Origin: Scylla paramamosain | Lineage: Eukaryota; Arthropoda; Malacostraca; Decapoda; Portunidae | NCBI RefSeq assembly: GCF_035594125.1 | Contig: NC_087151.1 | Span: forward strand, 27,579,521 to 27,643,520 | Length of the DNA: 64,000 nucleotides | Reading direction: 5' to 3' | Shown here: piece by piece, positions 1-38,976 of the stretch | Layout: each line of letters begins with the position of its first letter | Position numbering within the stretch: position 1 is the stretch's first letter | Notes under the pieces: generated by a model | The model's input: the letters and a program-made list of their open reading frames with translations, nothing else | The model's database searches: none | What the model was told of the DNA's origin: nothing | Program-made: the position numbers and the translations under genes

Positions 1-3639
<3,639 letters not shown>

Positions 3640-4336
3640 CAGTGTCAAAGTTGGACCACCTTGTACTATATGATAAATGTTTTACACAAATGGAAAGCAC
3701 TATTAGGAATACATATGTGATGTAAATGATTTAGAGAGAGCTGTATTAAGATAAAAAGTTCAAGTCTCATTGTTTGTATGGCTCCTCAGAAGTTACGTTC
3801 ACAAACTTAAAGTTTCTTGGTTTCAGGTCTGTTCCTATTTGCAGTCCTGAGTTAGGAAGAATTGGGAATCTTATTTTAGTTAGACTACTGTAGGGAAATA
3901 AGGTACTATATGACATCATCAGAGGAGTAAGAGGGAACTGCCAAGATTCAGAACCTAAAGCCTTTGCCATATACATACACTGGAGTGACTTGGGAAGAAA
4001 GGCTGTAATGACTTGGGCAGGGAAAACTAGGAGCAGGAGTGACTTGTTACCATTGGTGTGTTGTATATGGGAGAGACCTGTGAATTGCATATTTCAGCAC
4101 TGGAAAAGATTGGAGGAAATGAGGCATTTAGAAATTCAGTACACCAAGCAGAAGAGGCAGAATCTAGGGTTGAGTTGATGTCAGAGGAGAGAAGTCAGAA
4201 ACCAAGAGGAACAGAAAATAATGCTTGAGTGAATTGGTAGCTTTGTCATCAGCTTTGAATCAGTAACTGTAACACTGAGATCCTTATTAGATGACACAGT
4301 CAATACCATTCCCATCAAGGTGGTGTGGACTAACAA

Positions 4337-4455
<119 letters not shown>

Positions 4456-5058
4456 CCATGGTCTTTATATTTGCTTTTACATCAGTTACGGTGTTGATAT
4501 GAGATAACACAGCACGGGGAATTAAAATAATTTAACCTTCTAGGATTGGCTTAGATTTACAGAACACTTAAAGTAATTTATCAGTGTGCCTTTGAGCTGA
4601 AAGACAAATTTTAGAAGAAAATGATGAAATCCTGAGTCCTTGTAAGCATTCATAGATGGGGCTTGACTGTGTGGGAAGTAGTGGGAAGGTGTCGCAAGGA
4701 CTTGTTAAATGCCAGCAGGGTCAAGATAGTCAACCAGCAACAACTCCATATTCCTATAATATTGCTCTTATTCATATTGTGTCTCCATAAAATCTAAATG
4801 TGGATTGTTGAAAATATCCTGTCTTACTGTACTAATGCAACTGTGCATTTCTGTAAGTGTAGTAGCTTGGGAGGAAGAAGGTATCAAAGTGGCTGTTAGT
4901 GAGTAGCGGACCAGAGTTGCAGGCACTGTTTCCTCAGCTTCTCCCTTTGTTTTAGAGGAGCATGTGCGAGCCATGTTGGAAGAATATCACCACCATACTC
5001 CCTTTATGTCATAAGAGGGAACTAAAAGTGACACAGGATAGGGACACTTTTAACTCCC

Positions 5059-5061
<3 letters not shown>

Positions 5062-5112
<51 letters not shown>

Positions 5113-5113
5113 A
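5062..5113. repeat. compound (TC)n-(TG)n microsatellite
   Basis: About 17 TC units pass directly into about 9 TG units. Confidence 0.95.
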
Positions 5114-5138
5114 AGGAGGATGTCAGTATAGTATGCAG

Positions 5139-5477
5139 TATGAGGTAAAAGGCTAGTTTTGCTCACCTAGTATTTACCTATTTGTAATTTACAGGGGCTG
5201 AGCTGTGCTCATGTGGTCCCATCTCCATATTTACACTTGTGTGCATTTACCTACTTGTAATTTATAGGGCCTGAGCTACATTCATGTGATCCCGTCTCCA
5301 CATCCACCTGTGTATGTGTGTGTGTGTGTGTGGGGGGGGGGCACATGCGTGTGCATGGTGCTGTTGCCCTATCGCTAACATGTTAGGTTACATTGTTAAT
5401 TAATAAATTTTTATATTAAAAAATCTGGGGCTCCCATTAAGTTGCAATATGAAGTAAAAGGCTTGTTTTGCTCACCA
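5139..5477 (+). repeat. direct repeat pair flanking the 5170-5310 doublet
   Basis: ATGAGGTAAAAGGCTAGTTT at 5140 and ATGAAGTAAAAGGCTTGTTT at 5449 are near identical for about 30 bp and both continue TGCTCACC. Confidence 0.6.
5170..5310 (+). repeat. two tandem copies of a ~70 bp interspersed repeat
   Basis: TATTTACCTATTTGTAATTT..GGTCCCATCTCCATATT at 5170 and its relative TTTACCTACTTGTAATTT..GATCCCGTCTCCACATC at 5245 share most positions. The text looks like a short repeat often met in crab sequences (from memory). Confidence 0.6.
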
Positions 5478-5551
5478 AAACTCCAAGTTTACATTTCATG
5501 TTCCACTCCATAGCTGGAGAAATTTAGCTTTATACATGGGTTGAACATTTC

Positions 5552-5895
5552 ATCACTATCATCAAGATCTTTTCATCAAGAATGACACTTTGTTTATTGT
5601 CCGACCAAATTTTAGGTGTAACACTGCCTGGTACCTTTTCTGAATGATAGCAAAATCAACTAATATTTCATCAGAGACCAAGCATATGATAAGATGGTCA
5701 GTCTCAGTTACAGTTGATCTGCACCTTGGCCCCCCAAGAGAAATCATCTTCCATAATTTGTGTTGTTGAATTATGGTGTTGCTGGCTTGCTGGTTGTGGG
5801 TACCCAAGAGATGTAAATGCATTTACCAATTTAGTTCTGGATATGCCTCTCTTGAAGTGCTCTTGTTGAAACATGTCTTAGTAAAGTTATCATCA
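5552..5895 (-). mobile_element. Tc1-like transposase N-terminal fragment
   Basis: Minus-strand reading gives HLLGTHNQQASNTIIQQHK (helix-turn-helix-like) and then GGPRCRSTVTETDHLI, matching the GRPRKTT..EDRLI block between the two DNA-binding subdomains of Tc1 transposases. No DDE region follows in the right direction. Confidence 0.55.
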
Positions 5896-6129
5896 GGTTG
5901 GTCCTGTTGCAGTATGTGGTCCAGCTTGACACCACCATAACCAAACTTGGCACATGGTATTTATTTTTGAGGAAGTTTCTCAAGTTTCTGGAAATAGAAA
6001 CTTTGTTAGTAATGTTACCTATTGATTCTTACATGTAATTTTAATATTTGAGCATCCCAAATCTTTGCTATTACCATTTGTAGATGTTTTGGCATTGATG
6101 TTGATAATCAAGTCAGACTAAGACTGTAG

Positions 6130-6770
6130 GTTATTGGTGTCCAACACCTGCAGCCAAAGATTTTGGATAGGCTTCCCCTGGTTCTTCAGTGTTTTAATAT
6201 CAGGGATTGCAGCATCCTTTACAAGAAACCCTAGACATTCTCCATAGAGTTTAGATCTGAGAAATTCTTAGACCATTCCAAAACCTTTATGTGCTTTCAT
6301 GGGGAACAGCTGCAAGATGACCTTGTTCTGCCACATAGAACCCCATTGTGCATAAAATAGCTAGTGTCCTGAATTCCACCAAAGTGACAAGATGTTCTAT
6401 GAAGATATTGCAGTATTGAGAGTTCATGGTGACATTTTTGTGTTAAAAAATCAAGCCCTCCATTACTGCCAATCTTTGTGCAGCAACCATAAATCATAAT
6501 TTGTTCAGAGTTCCTCACTGTCTTGGTGGTGTATCAGGGGTCATGGTAGTCTGTTCCCTTTGATCTGTACACCATTCCTGTGACACCAGTGATGCACTGA
6601 AACACCCTGTTATCAGAGAACATCACCTTAGGCTTCTTTCATATGGAGCCATTTTGCTGTGCTTCTCAGCAGTGCCAAGGTCACAAATGTTGGAGATAAA
6701 TGGAGGTTTTCACATCACCACAACTCCAAAATAAGACGTTACAATATCTGGCATTCAGTGGTAGCTTTCA
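6130..6770 (-). mobile_element. Tc1-like transposase catalytic-domain remnant
   Basis: Minus-strand frames give KPPFISN and HSKMAPYERSL, VMFSDNRVF (first Asp block), YRSKGTDYHDP, TVRNSEQIMIYGC (the ESVMIWG block), and DTSYFMHNGVL (second Asp block altered to His-Asn). Stops and shifts break it. It lies upstream (on +) of the N-terminal fragment at 5552-5895, which is the wrong order for one gene. Confidence 0.75.
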
Positions 6771-7149
6771 CACATAGCTGCAGCTGCACTACTATTTTAG
6801 CAGCACAATTGTGAAAACATTAGGGCATGTTCCCAAGGGATTTTGAAATTCAAAATGATTTCTATTTCCATTGGATTTGCAGTCTGTGGCCAGTTACCTT
6901 TATCTCCAAAGTATTAAGGTATAGCTGGAACTACCTTCTTACTGAGTGGTGAAATGAGGCTACACCTGTGCAATACTTTGAGACATGTTATATTTCATGG
7001 AATTTATATAATGCATGAGAAAATTTTTCAAGTGCATACATAGTGTGACTAGTGCTGAGGTCAGAGATGAGAAATTATTTTGACAGGTATGTGTCATAGA
7101 TTGTGGGGTCCTTTTTGGGGGTCACTCATTCAGTTTATGTGAAAATATA

Positions 7150-7165
7150 TAATAATAATAATAAC

Positions 7166-7207
<42 letters not shown>
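7150..7207. repeat. (AAT)n microsatellite
   Basis: About 19 AAT units with one AAC variant. Confidence 0.95.
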
Positions 7208-7864
7208 CCTTTCTAAGATAAACAAGAAAAGGAAAAATTGTATATAATGCATTGGTGGGCCTCAAAATATCCAGTTGGGTTGATTGTATCCTGCCTATTC
7301 TATGATTAGGTCAATGGATATAATAAGTAATTATTCAAGAACTAGAGTCTCTGTAACTTAGAATTTACAGGGATCTTCATTACTTGTCTTCACTGTCACC
7401 AAAATGGTAGAAACTGCAGATTTTGTTATTGTCTTCAAGGAAAAGAGTCATATTTTTAAGAGTATTTTTGTATTTGTTCTATGTAAGAATGAGGAACTGA
7501 GTTTTGAAAAATTTCTCATCTTGCAAATATGCCTGCATGGTGGTGATATTGCCCAACATTCAAGTGTTAAATGCGTGAACATAGAATTTGCTCCCAAAAA
7601 CATGTGAAAATGCTCATATAGGAAGTAAATATATAATGCACAGTATGTATACAAATATTTGCATAATAAAGGCAGTTCTTTGTTTTCTTGTGTTTGATGT
7701 TTTGTCTGGTCTCTTCTACATCACTTCTTGCTGTGTACTTAGTGAAGTGAGCTGTATAATTGTGGCTCATCTAGCAGTGCATTGTGTTGCCCATCATGGT
7801 GATGGAGGGACCTGCATTGTCTAGATTACCACTTCCTTTTGGAAGAAGTCGTTCCACAGTTTAA

Positions 7865-7932
7865 AAATTCTCCAGCTGCAATGACTTTCTTGCCTAGTTT
7901 AGAAATTCTCCAGCTGCAATGACTTTCTTACC
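7865..7932. repeat. 38-bp tandem duplication
   Basis: AAATTCTCCAGCTGCAATGA recurs at 7865 and 7903, with GACTTTCTTGCC / GACTTTCTTACC following. Confidence 0.85.
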
Positions 7933-9220
7933 TGTAACTTTAGTATAAAGAGCTTCATGTTGTCATGGAAAGGAAACACTGTGCCTGTGTATATTCTGCC
8001 AATATCTCCACTTCCTAATTTGTATTACTAGGAAGGTTAGTTTGCTTGGCTGTCATTGAAGTTGTACCCTAAGTGCCTGTGTCACAAAGGTCACTTTTTT
8101 AGTATCTTTTAGTATTTGGCTATCATTTAGTGCCTAATAACTAGCGTCAGTAACTAATGGGGAGTCACTCATGATTGTTCTCTGTGCTGCCAGCACTGGC
8201 ATCTTTTTTATTTATTGGAGCAGACAGTGCCACACAGACTATGCAACAGACTACACTTTTCAATGAGAAAAGAGCAATTGCCAATCTTGAGTGTTTAAGA
8301 GATGGAGTATCATCTCCATGTGACATGATAAGAGAACAATGTGTGTGGGACAAAAAATACAAATTATAGTTGTTGGTACTGGTATGTGTTCAGCTGTATG
8401 GGGTTGCATGAGATCTCCACTTCTTACAATCCAACAATAAGTCTATATATTGTTTTTAAAATATGTTAATATGCAAATAACACAAATTATTGACAGTTAC
8501 AGCAAGATGATGCAGATGATGTATTGAATTTGTTTTGGTTATGAGATGCTCATACTCAAAACAGTTGTGTGAGAATACATTCACTTTTTTTGCCATCACT
8601 GCCAGAAACTATTGCATACATGACACATGCTTAAGGGACTAACCAAAACCATTCAGCACTAAATTGTCTAGACTATAGAGGCTTCACTAAAAAATTCAGT
8701 ATGGAGCTCAATAGGTGAGGCTTATGAAGAAAGAGAGATCTTTAGCTGTCACACATTTTTCAGATGTAGGTTTATACAGAATTGCAGCATATCTGTGGCT
8801 AATATCATTGAAGAACCCTCCAGGTTTGTGCTGCACCACTTCACCTCCCCCCAAAATTACACAGCTGTTCCCACAAAGTTCCAAGTCTTGAGTGCAGCCG
8901 TTTTGCATTATTCATTTACAAACCATTGAGCACCAAGTGATGTCAAAATGTGCACATTAGGAAAATTTACCACCTCTTGCAGCCCCAACAAAACCACATA
9001 ATACATTCCACTATTGTCTCAGTGATGGCTGGGCTTACAGCATTACTGGGTTGCATTACACCTTAATATATGGTTTTAAAATTTACAACAAAAGTTGTAG
9101 ACTTTGTGTTGACATTTTATATTGTACATCCTCCTTCCTTATTTACCTGGGCTTTCTGAGAACTGTTAACTTCATGTAACTTGAATAAACAACATTACTG
9201 TACATTGGTGGTCTAATATA

Positions 9221-9226
9221 GTCTCT

Positions 9227-9266
<40 letters not shown>

Positions 9267-9284
9267 ATCTCGTCTCTCTCTCTG

Positions 9285-9316
<32 letters not shown>

Positions 9317-9337
9317 CCTCTCTCTCTCTCGCTCTCT

Positions 9338-9371
<34 letters not shown>
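9221..9371. repeat. imperfect (TC)n tract
   Basis: About 150 bp of TC units broken by CCTC, CATCTCG, GCTC and TT interruptions, so it is older than the pure tracts. Confidence 0.95.
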
Positions 9372-9373
<2 letters not shown>

Positions 9374-10163
9374 GTTCATGGTTGTTGGTTAAGAAGCAAA
9401 AATGCTTGGCTCCTAGATAGTTCATGTATAAAGTTATATTTTCAGTACCAGTTGCAAACAAATATGAAATTTCATAGCTAATTGATTTTATGTACCATAT
9501 AACCTAATGTTTAAAATTTTGGTTGAGACATAGACTCTATTGCCATAGATAGCATGCATTTGTGGAAAATATGAAATGTACATATGTAGTGATACTTGTT
9601 AGGGTCCTGATATGGAAGTACAACTCTACTGGTAGCACCAAGTTGTCTACCTATATTTATACCAACAAACAACATGTCCTGCCAGCCATGGAGACCCAAA
9701 ATATCCCAGCCGTGGACAAAATTTTATCTTCCTCTGGCTTCTGGGCATAGGATTTCTCCTGCCTTTCAGATGTAAGTTGATAGAACACTGCTGGTGGCTG
9801 ACTTGCCTAGTTACTGAACTCAGATATTTGGGAATGCTGTCCAAACAAAGCACCAGACTGAATCTAAGTAGTCATGATGTGATTTGTTGAAAATAAAAGG
9901 ACCTGCTACTGTGTTTCCCACTCTTGGAATATCTGTGTTAAAGTTTCTTGGGCAAAGCTTACATTTGATTTAAAGTCACTTGACAGGTAAATGACTGCAC
10001 TAACTAAATGGACTGCAATCATTACCTCATAGTTTATACTATACACTCATACAAATACTTTGATGCTCATCATATCCCTACAGAAAACAGGATATGTTAA
10101 TTGAATACACAGTTCAATTTTTTTATTTATAATTTTTTTTAATGACTTTCCCTCTTTATACAG

Positions 10164-31413
<21,250 letters not shown>

Positions 31414-32339
31414 AATGTACTTTGTGTTCAAGTTTTCATACACTATAATGTAGAAAGCATTAGACCAAAATTCAGAAGAATAATTGAACTCCATATTAAA
31501 TGTAGTGAATGGAGATATAAGCTGTCTTAAAAGTAAAGAAGAACCCAGTTTGATCAATTTCATGTGACTCTGATTCCAGTTTTGCAGCTCAGGATATATT
31601 GGGATTTTTTTGTATTTTTTATTTATTTATTTTTTTTTACGTTAATTTTTACAGCATGTTCTTTTCTGTATTGATTTTATGCCTTGCACTGACACAGTTA
31701 AGGCACAACCTAAATTCTTAGCAATCATTATGATATGTCATAGAGATCCATTCATTCACTTCACTGTTTTGTTGTCCACACACATCCTTATTATTCAGGC
31801 TATCTTTAGTTTGCTGAATCATATTACAAACATACTTGCTTACCTCTAAATTATTGGAAAGGTCAATCAACATTAATTTTCATTCAGGTGTTCAAAATTT
31901 GAGATGGTGAGTTAGGTTCACATATCTATGTCTTCCTTTGGATTTCTGTGAAACCATTATATCTTATGCCTAAGGTATTCATATTTATGAAACAATTTAA
32001 AATGTACATAATAGTTCATACATCATCATCATCATCAGCAGCAGCAGCAGTTGCAGGACAAAGTCCTCTCCCTTTCTCGTCCTCATTTTTTGCCTTTTAT
32101 TTGTGTTATATCGTGAGTGAAGTTAAATTATTTCTTGTTTCTTTGGTGAGGTGTACGTGTGTGTAATCATTCAGGGAGGACAACAAAAATTCTTATCATG
32201 AAATACTTTCAGGTAAACATGTGTGAGTGTTGAATGAATGCTCTACATGTTAATTCCACACAATGATTTATTCAACACAAATTCTTCATCATTACAGTTG
32301 AATAATTTTCTGTATTATAAGTTTTGGTTTCATTATTAA

Positions 32340-32352
32340 ATGTGTGTGTGTG

Positions 32353-32438
<86 letters not shown>
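32340..32438. repeat. compound (GT)n-(GA)n microsatellite
   Basis: About 8 GT units, a short ATG break, then about 40 GA units. Confidence 0.96.
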
Positions 32439-32440
<2 letters not shown>

Positions 32441-33560
32441 CTTGATTTGAAGCAAATTATTGGACAGGTGAGGCATATAAAACCAGGTATTTGTGTTAGA
32501 ATTTGGTTTTATATATATGTACATATCTATTTTGACCTACTTTTGGTGTTAGCTGGATTTTTTCAAATTTGTACTTGCTGTAGTCATTGCTTCTAGGCCA
32601 AGACATAAGTGAAGGAGGCAAGGACAGTTGGCAGCTGAGGCCCATATGGACCCAGACTGTGTGTAATTTTGAAAATCTTTCTAAATGTTGGAAGTAAGTC
32701 AGAAAGAGATATATCCTTAAAAACTTTTCTAGATTTAATCACTGTTCTTCTTTTCTCTTCTCAACCCTGCCTAGGCTGAGAAGCAATGGCTGCAATGCAC
32801 AAATTAGGAAATTTATACCAAGAGTGAGTCAAAGCAAGCATACGTAGACACCTTACCAGTTAAATCTTTATCCCAGATAATTATATTATGTAGTTCATTG
32901 GGTGATGTTGCTACATTCAGTATATATTTACTTGTTCTACAATTCCTTTATCTTTGCAAGGATGAGCTACTTTTCTGAGGAATATTGTCATATTTACTCT
33001 TTCATCTTCAATGAATCCATTATCATTTGTAAGAAGTAAAAAGGAAACTGTCCTTGTAAATTTTATAAGATTAGAAGATATGCAAATCTTAATAATCATT
33101 TTTCACATTTCAAGTCTAACATTAGAACTTCACCAAATTAATAAAAGTTATTGTGACTTGCATCAGGCACACCATGAAATTATCTTTTAAATGTTTATTG
33201 AAATACTGCACAGTATTATATTACTGTACCTCTCAGGTTATTAACTGCTTTTTCCTCCCTCCCCTCCAGTATGGTTACCTTTACTTAAATCTGATTTATT
33301 TCCCTTAGTAATGAACAAGTCAACCAGTTTTTCAGTCATGAACTTTGGAATAATTTTGCTTTGTTCTGCTTTTCCACCATCATGAGGCTTTGAGCAGCAT
33401 TTAGTGTTTTTTCTTTGAGTTTTGATATATAGTCTTTGGCCAGTCTTCTTTTTTCATAAAAAGAATAATACTAAAATAAACATAAATAATAATAATAAAT
33501 AAATACTGATGTACAGCACCACAGCATAGATATCACCTGACCCTCAGGATTTGCAAGCCA

Positions 33561-33640
33561 GTTTGATGAAATCAAATGAATAACCACTTAAGTGAAACTT
33601 GTTTGATGAAATCAAATGAATAACCACTTAAGTGAAACTT
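33561..33640. repeat. perfect 40-bp tandem duplication
   Basis: Two identical units starting GTTTGATGAAATCAAATGAA lie head to tail at 33561-33600 and 33601-33640. Absence of differences implies a recent event (or an assembly artefact). Confidence 0.9.
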
Positions 33641-34720
33641 TAAATGTATACTGTAGACAGATTGTTACAATTAGGCAGTAACTTTTTCAGCAAGATAATG
33701 AACTAGACATCACATTCATAACCATTCAAGCACATACATCAAGTTTTATCCAGAGAAAGAGGAGGTACTATTACATTTAACTGTGTAAGCCTTGTGGTAG
33801 TTGATCTTATGAACTGCAAAACTTGAAACAGGGCTTCTCTTTGGATTTGGGATATTTTTTTTATTATTCAAATATTTTGTTTTGTATATTTTACTTTATT
33901 TTTTATTTTTATCTCAAAATCTGATTCATTATATGAAGGTTGTTTTTAAGTACTAGCTTATTTCTTCATGGCAAGTAGCTTACTTCTTTATAACATTTTT
34001 TGGAATGTACATATAATAATAAGAGATTTAAAAGCTAAAGAAGCCAAGCCATTCTTTGCAGGTCTTCAAAGAAAAGGCTATGCTACTTCAGAGTGAATCT
34101 CAGAATTATAGGAAAACGTGCAGCTTTTGATTTCTATGAAGACTTGCTTTCAATGAGAATACATGTTAATACCTATATTAAGTAGATTGTTGTGTATAAT
34201 TTTTACATAGAAGATTTTAACAAGTTTGTAATATTTGTAAAGTTTCTTAAAATCCCGGTTATGTGATTACGGATATGCATCTGTTACTATTAAATTTAAG
34301 TTTTATGGGTTTGGACAACACATGTGTCCAAATAAGGGAGATGAATTCTGATTGAGAGCATTTTCCTAGTTTTCTGTCCATCTCAGCTTGACCTTGCTGC
34401 ACCTCTAGGTCTTGGAGAGGTACTTGGTCCCAGTGGGGCCATAACAAGTACAAAACTCAGTCTTTACATAGGTAAATATCTTTGTTAGTAGAATTATTTT
34501 ATGGTTAGTTTTTATAGCTATTGAGCAGCATAAGAGAAATATTCTTTATTGCCATACATTTAATTGAATATTTAAAATAAGCTGGAGGTGAAGACCAAGC
34601 TGACCACTCACATAGTAAATTTATCCAACTTCTTCATTTAGTAGCTTGCTGAGCACACATTTATTTGTTGATAAAATACCAAAAGGAGGAATTATTCATA
34701 AATATTTGATTGTGGATCTT

Positions 34721-34725
<5 letters not shown>

Positions 34726-34800
<75 letters not shown>
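34726..34800. repeat. (CA)n microsatellite
   Basis: About 37 CA units. Confidence 0.97.
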
Positions 34801-34803
<3 letters not shown>

Positions 34804-35811
34804 TACTGTGGGATCTTATTATATAAAGGCATTAGATAATGAACACTTGTTTGTGTGTTAAAAAAATAATAATTGATGCCTCCCTGCCAAAAGAAAAGGC
34901 CATTTTGTCAATTAAGTACTGAAATGTAGATGGTATTAAACTGTACACCCTAGTGTAACTACATGTGACTGCAGAATCATGAGTATAAAATGAGCGTTGT
35001 GGTTGAGAAGGTAAGAGAAAACAGTATGCAGTGGAATGGCTATTAGCATTCATGTATGTGCAGCATTTTGCAGTGTCATATGCAAAGTAACATTTCAAGC
35101 CCTTCCAGATTCATGCAGGTACAGAACATTGGCAAGGTCATTTGGATGGTTTTCACCTTAAAAAGTCAACACTGAATAATATTGGATCATAATCAAGTTG
35201 CATTACAACAAATACATGGGCTATACTGGCTTAGTGTTACCTATGCTGTAATAAGTGTAGCCCTATGTGGTTATTGCTTACAATGAAACAAGACCCAAAA
35301 TATAAATTTATATGATTAAATGGTTAGTGCATGAAGATGCCATATGAAAAGTAATGTTTTGGAATATGCATGATGTCACAGCAGCCTTGATGCTCTTGCT
35401 TGGAGCTATCTAGCACTAGTTGCTAATCATTTATCAAGGTTGGTTCTAGTTCTGTTATTCATTCTTATTTTTGCAGTTTTGGCTGAATATTGTGGCCTTT
35501 GGTTTTGATATTGCCTCTTCCAGTTGCACAAGATAGATCAGATAATTGCTATGGAGGCATGTCACAGAATCAAGAAAATTAGGTAGTTGGTGTATCAAAG
35601 TCAGGAGGGTGACAGTGGTGTTTGCTTTTATAGGAAGAAAATGCAGCCAGTGCTCATTATTTCCAGATTCAACATTCATGGTTTCAGTCGTAGATTGGCA
35701 CCAGGTGGCAAACCTATGGGGATTAGATTTTTCACAGCAATTCAAATCTCGTGCACAGTGCATCTCACCCTCCCCCCCCTCACCCTAGCATACACTACCT
35801 GTCACACCAGT

Positions 35812-35928
<117 letters not shown>

Positions 35929-37800
35929 ACCCACATTTTCTCCTCTGTCTGGCAGTGTTATTAGTTTCGCACATTTTTGGCAACCATTTGTGTAGATTTC
36001 CCACTGCTGTCTAGCTGCCCCTTTTTTCATGGCCCACAACCCTTGCTGTGATAATTTTCTTGTTAATATCATCATATTTTTTCTGTGACCTCTAAGAGAC
36101 CTAAGACACATGTTGGAGATACACTCAAGTGATACACTCGTGTGTAAAGAAGGTACCAAGTCTAGAAAAAGTGGAGTTTTTAAATAAGATTAAAGAAGGG
36201 AGGCTGAAGGGTAGTGTGATAGCAGTGGTAACACAGCCTTGGCACTTGGCAGTCATGTTGGTGATACCAAGGACTATAGGGGATGAAGCAGGAGGCTACA
36301 CCATATTAAACTCTATTTTACTTCCTTTTAATGAATATTAAATAAAGTACATAGGATTTTTCTTTACTTAAATGAGGCCATGGGAGGTCAGGAATGTTCT
36401 TAAGGGGGCATACCACTAAAGAGGAGATCAGTTTTTAAGGGATGCACTAATTATTCATGAATTTTCATTATTCACAGATAACTCTGTTACCTAACCCCTG
36501 CATATGTCAAGGGCTGGCTGCAGTGGTTTGCCACCCATGCCTAGGGAAAGCTCTAGATGATCACAAACTCCTTTGAAAATGATAAGGCAGTCTTGGTAAT
36601 CTGTCCTGTGAGTGACAGCAAGACAAATGAAAGAAAATCTGAGATGTTTATTGAGGTGTCTTTGAGAATGAGTGGAAAATCATTATTTTGTTTTTGATGA
36701 CACATCTTGGCCACAGTATCGACTTTGCTGTTGTTTTATCATCCTATTCAATTGTTTCTTTTGTTTCATGACATGCTTCCTTCAGTGTAATTATCTGGAT
36801 AATCTTGTTTGTGCAGTTTTGATTGATAGAGGCCATACTAAACCAACAAAGCCAGGCCATAATTCTATCTGAATTCAGACAGACATATGCAGAGCGGGGA
36901 CAACACAGAACCAAGTTACCTTGGTGGATGCCTGCAAGCCAGTAACATGCAAGCTAGTTCCAAGTGAGAATTGAGGCTGCCATGATGTCAGTGAAATGCT
37001 GAAATTTTATCTCACATATTATTAAACAATAAAATTAACTAATTTGCCATAATGTCACTGTCAAGAATAAAATTTACTAAATTTGCCATAAAATCCTGGT
37101 GCTTTCACCAGCACATTTTATCTTTATTGAACTTTGTATTTATAAAGATACACTATTCTCTCTAAAGATATTAAGATATATATCAGATATAAAATTGTTT
37201 AAGTTAGGTGGTATTCGTTAGACACTTGGTGCCACTTCAAAATGCCACTAGTGATACCTTTTTGCAGATGAGACTTTTTGCTTTAATTGATAGTTGTGGA
37301 ATTAATTTAATGAATTTGCACAAATAATTTTTAACAAAAGTCGAAGAAATGACCAGCCATGACAAACTAGAAATGTTCCACCCCTCCACAAAAAAACAAT
37401 ATTGTAAATCAACTATCAATTATTGATACTGTTCAGTGTTACATTTTCAAGTTATATAATTATAAAAAAAATCTTATTTTAAAAACACCATTTAAGAATA
37501 GATCTTATCTATATTAACTTGAGCTGATAACATGGAAACATGCATTTGCATTTCAGAGGTGACTTAAGGCATTCATAAATCTCATTGTATTACCTGCACC
37601 AGTTAACAGTCTTCAAGGGTCATGAATCAATGGGTGAATGTGTCATTTAGTTGTGTAACTTGGGCTACCTATTTGACCTTTCATTTCTTAGTAAAAAACA
37701 GCACAACATATGTTAGGGATTGGACAGTGGAGGAAGTGCAAACACTGAATAGGTGCACATCCTGGCTTATGCGAGCTTGCATGCTTGCTCACTCACTAAC

Positions 37801-37834
<34 letters not shown>

Positions 37835-38653
37835 TAACACATTATTTATACTGGGCAATAAGTTTGATCACTAAGTTCATCATGTAATAGTAACATGTTA
37901 GGGAGAAAAGTCTTGCTTTTCATGTGATTCTTCTAAATCAAGAAATTCTGTCTTATCTCCATCCACATCTGAGAGGCTTTATCCACCACTGTAGACTTGC
38001 CTCAAGGAGATGGCCTAGACAGAAAATGCTCTATCTCTCCTTGTTCTGTTTATTAATTTTAATGAATTCATAATTAGTGCTTACAAACAAAGCATAACTA
38101 CAATTGGATCTCTCAAGAGTGCATGTTAGCATGTTAGAGCAAATTGACACCAGATATCTGCTAGGTTGACTGAAAGCCATGCATTGTTTTAAATAAATGA
38201 TATTGGGACTTGGGTACATATGGACTGGCCATGTGGAATGTGACAATATAGTTGTGTGTGTGGCTGGAGAGTCAGGAAGTGTCCTTGCTTGCTTGTCCTA
38301 CAGATTTCCTGAGAAAGGATTGCAGAAATAATACAGTTGATACTGAAATGTTAAAGAAGGCTCAAAGTTTTGAGACGGAGTCTTCTAGGTGTAGTTAAAG
38401 TAGTGACAAGTGGTTAACATAACAGCATAGCTTTTATGCATTTCTCAATGACAAGTAAACAGAAGATCATAATATTCCATTCCACATTCTACTGAGCTAA
38501 AGTTGGATATGTGGCCATTCACATTAATGATAGTGGTAGAAGGAATAATACCACATAATATGGTATTGTTGTTCTGTCATGAAGACTGTGAGTAGACACG
38601 GAAGTAGGGACAAGATACAAGCTAATGTAGCTGGCAGAAACGATGGCTACTTA

Positions 38654-38976
38654 AGGCCTGTCCACACTATTGGACAGTGCTCGACAAGCAAACAGTTACC
38701 ATATATCCCATTTCAATACACAAGCTGAGAGGGAGTGGCAGGCAAGGAAGTGACGTCAGAAGTGTGGAAACGATCACATGATGAGACTACACTTGCATCT
38801 TGCCATCCACCTACTAAACGACCTGAACTGCCAGACTGAACCACATCTCAAGTGGTGTAGAGTAGTTTACTACAGGCATACTGCCCAGTAAGGGCAGAGC
38901 CAGATGGTCTCTGGCAGCACTGCTTCATAGGTGAGAAACACACTCAGCAAGCAGTGCCCATAGTGTGGACAGACCT
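38654..38976. mobile_element. MITE, Harbinger-like (TTA target duplication)
   Basis: The ends AGGCCTGTCCACACTAT (38654-38670) and ATAGTGTGGACAGACCT (38960-38976) are inverted repeats differing at one base. TTA lies directly outside each end (38651-38653 and 38977-38979). The 323 bp interior has no reading frame. A 3-bp TTA/TAA duplication is typical of PIF/Harbinger elements. Confidence 0.85.

Larger units (their letters stand above)
6771..10163. other. unassigned sequence left of exon A
   Basis: Apart from the (AAT)n, the 38-bp duplication and the imperfect TC tract, only short AT-rich frames are present. The missing upstream exon of the zinc-finger gene could be here, but no candidate with a fitting donor phase and protein-like composition was convincing. 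Confidence 0.5.

Noticed and set aside
32020..32050. (CAT)n-(CAG)n run as a coding His/Gln tract
   Set aside because: No reading frame or splice context around it; a short trinucleotide repeat in intergenic DNA.
35455..35790. Overlapping frames of about 80-125 codons on both strands
   Set aside because: No recognisable domain on either strand, and one extends into a TC microsatellite.
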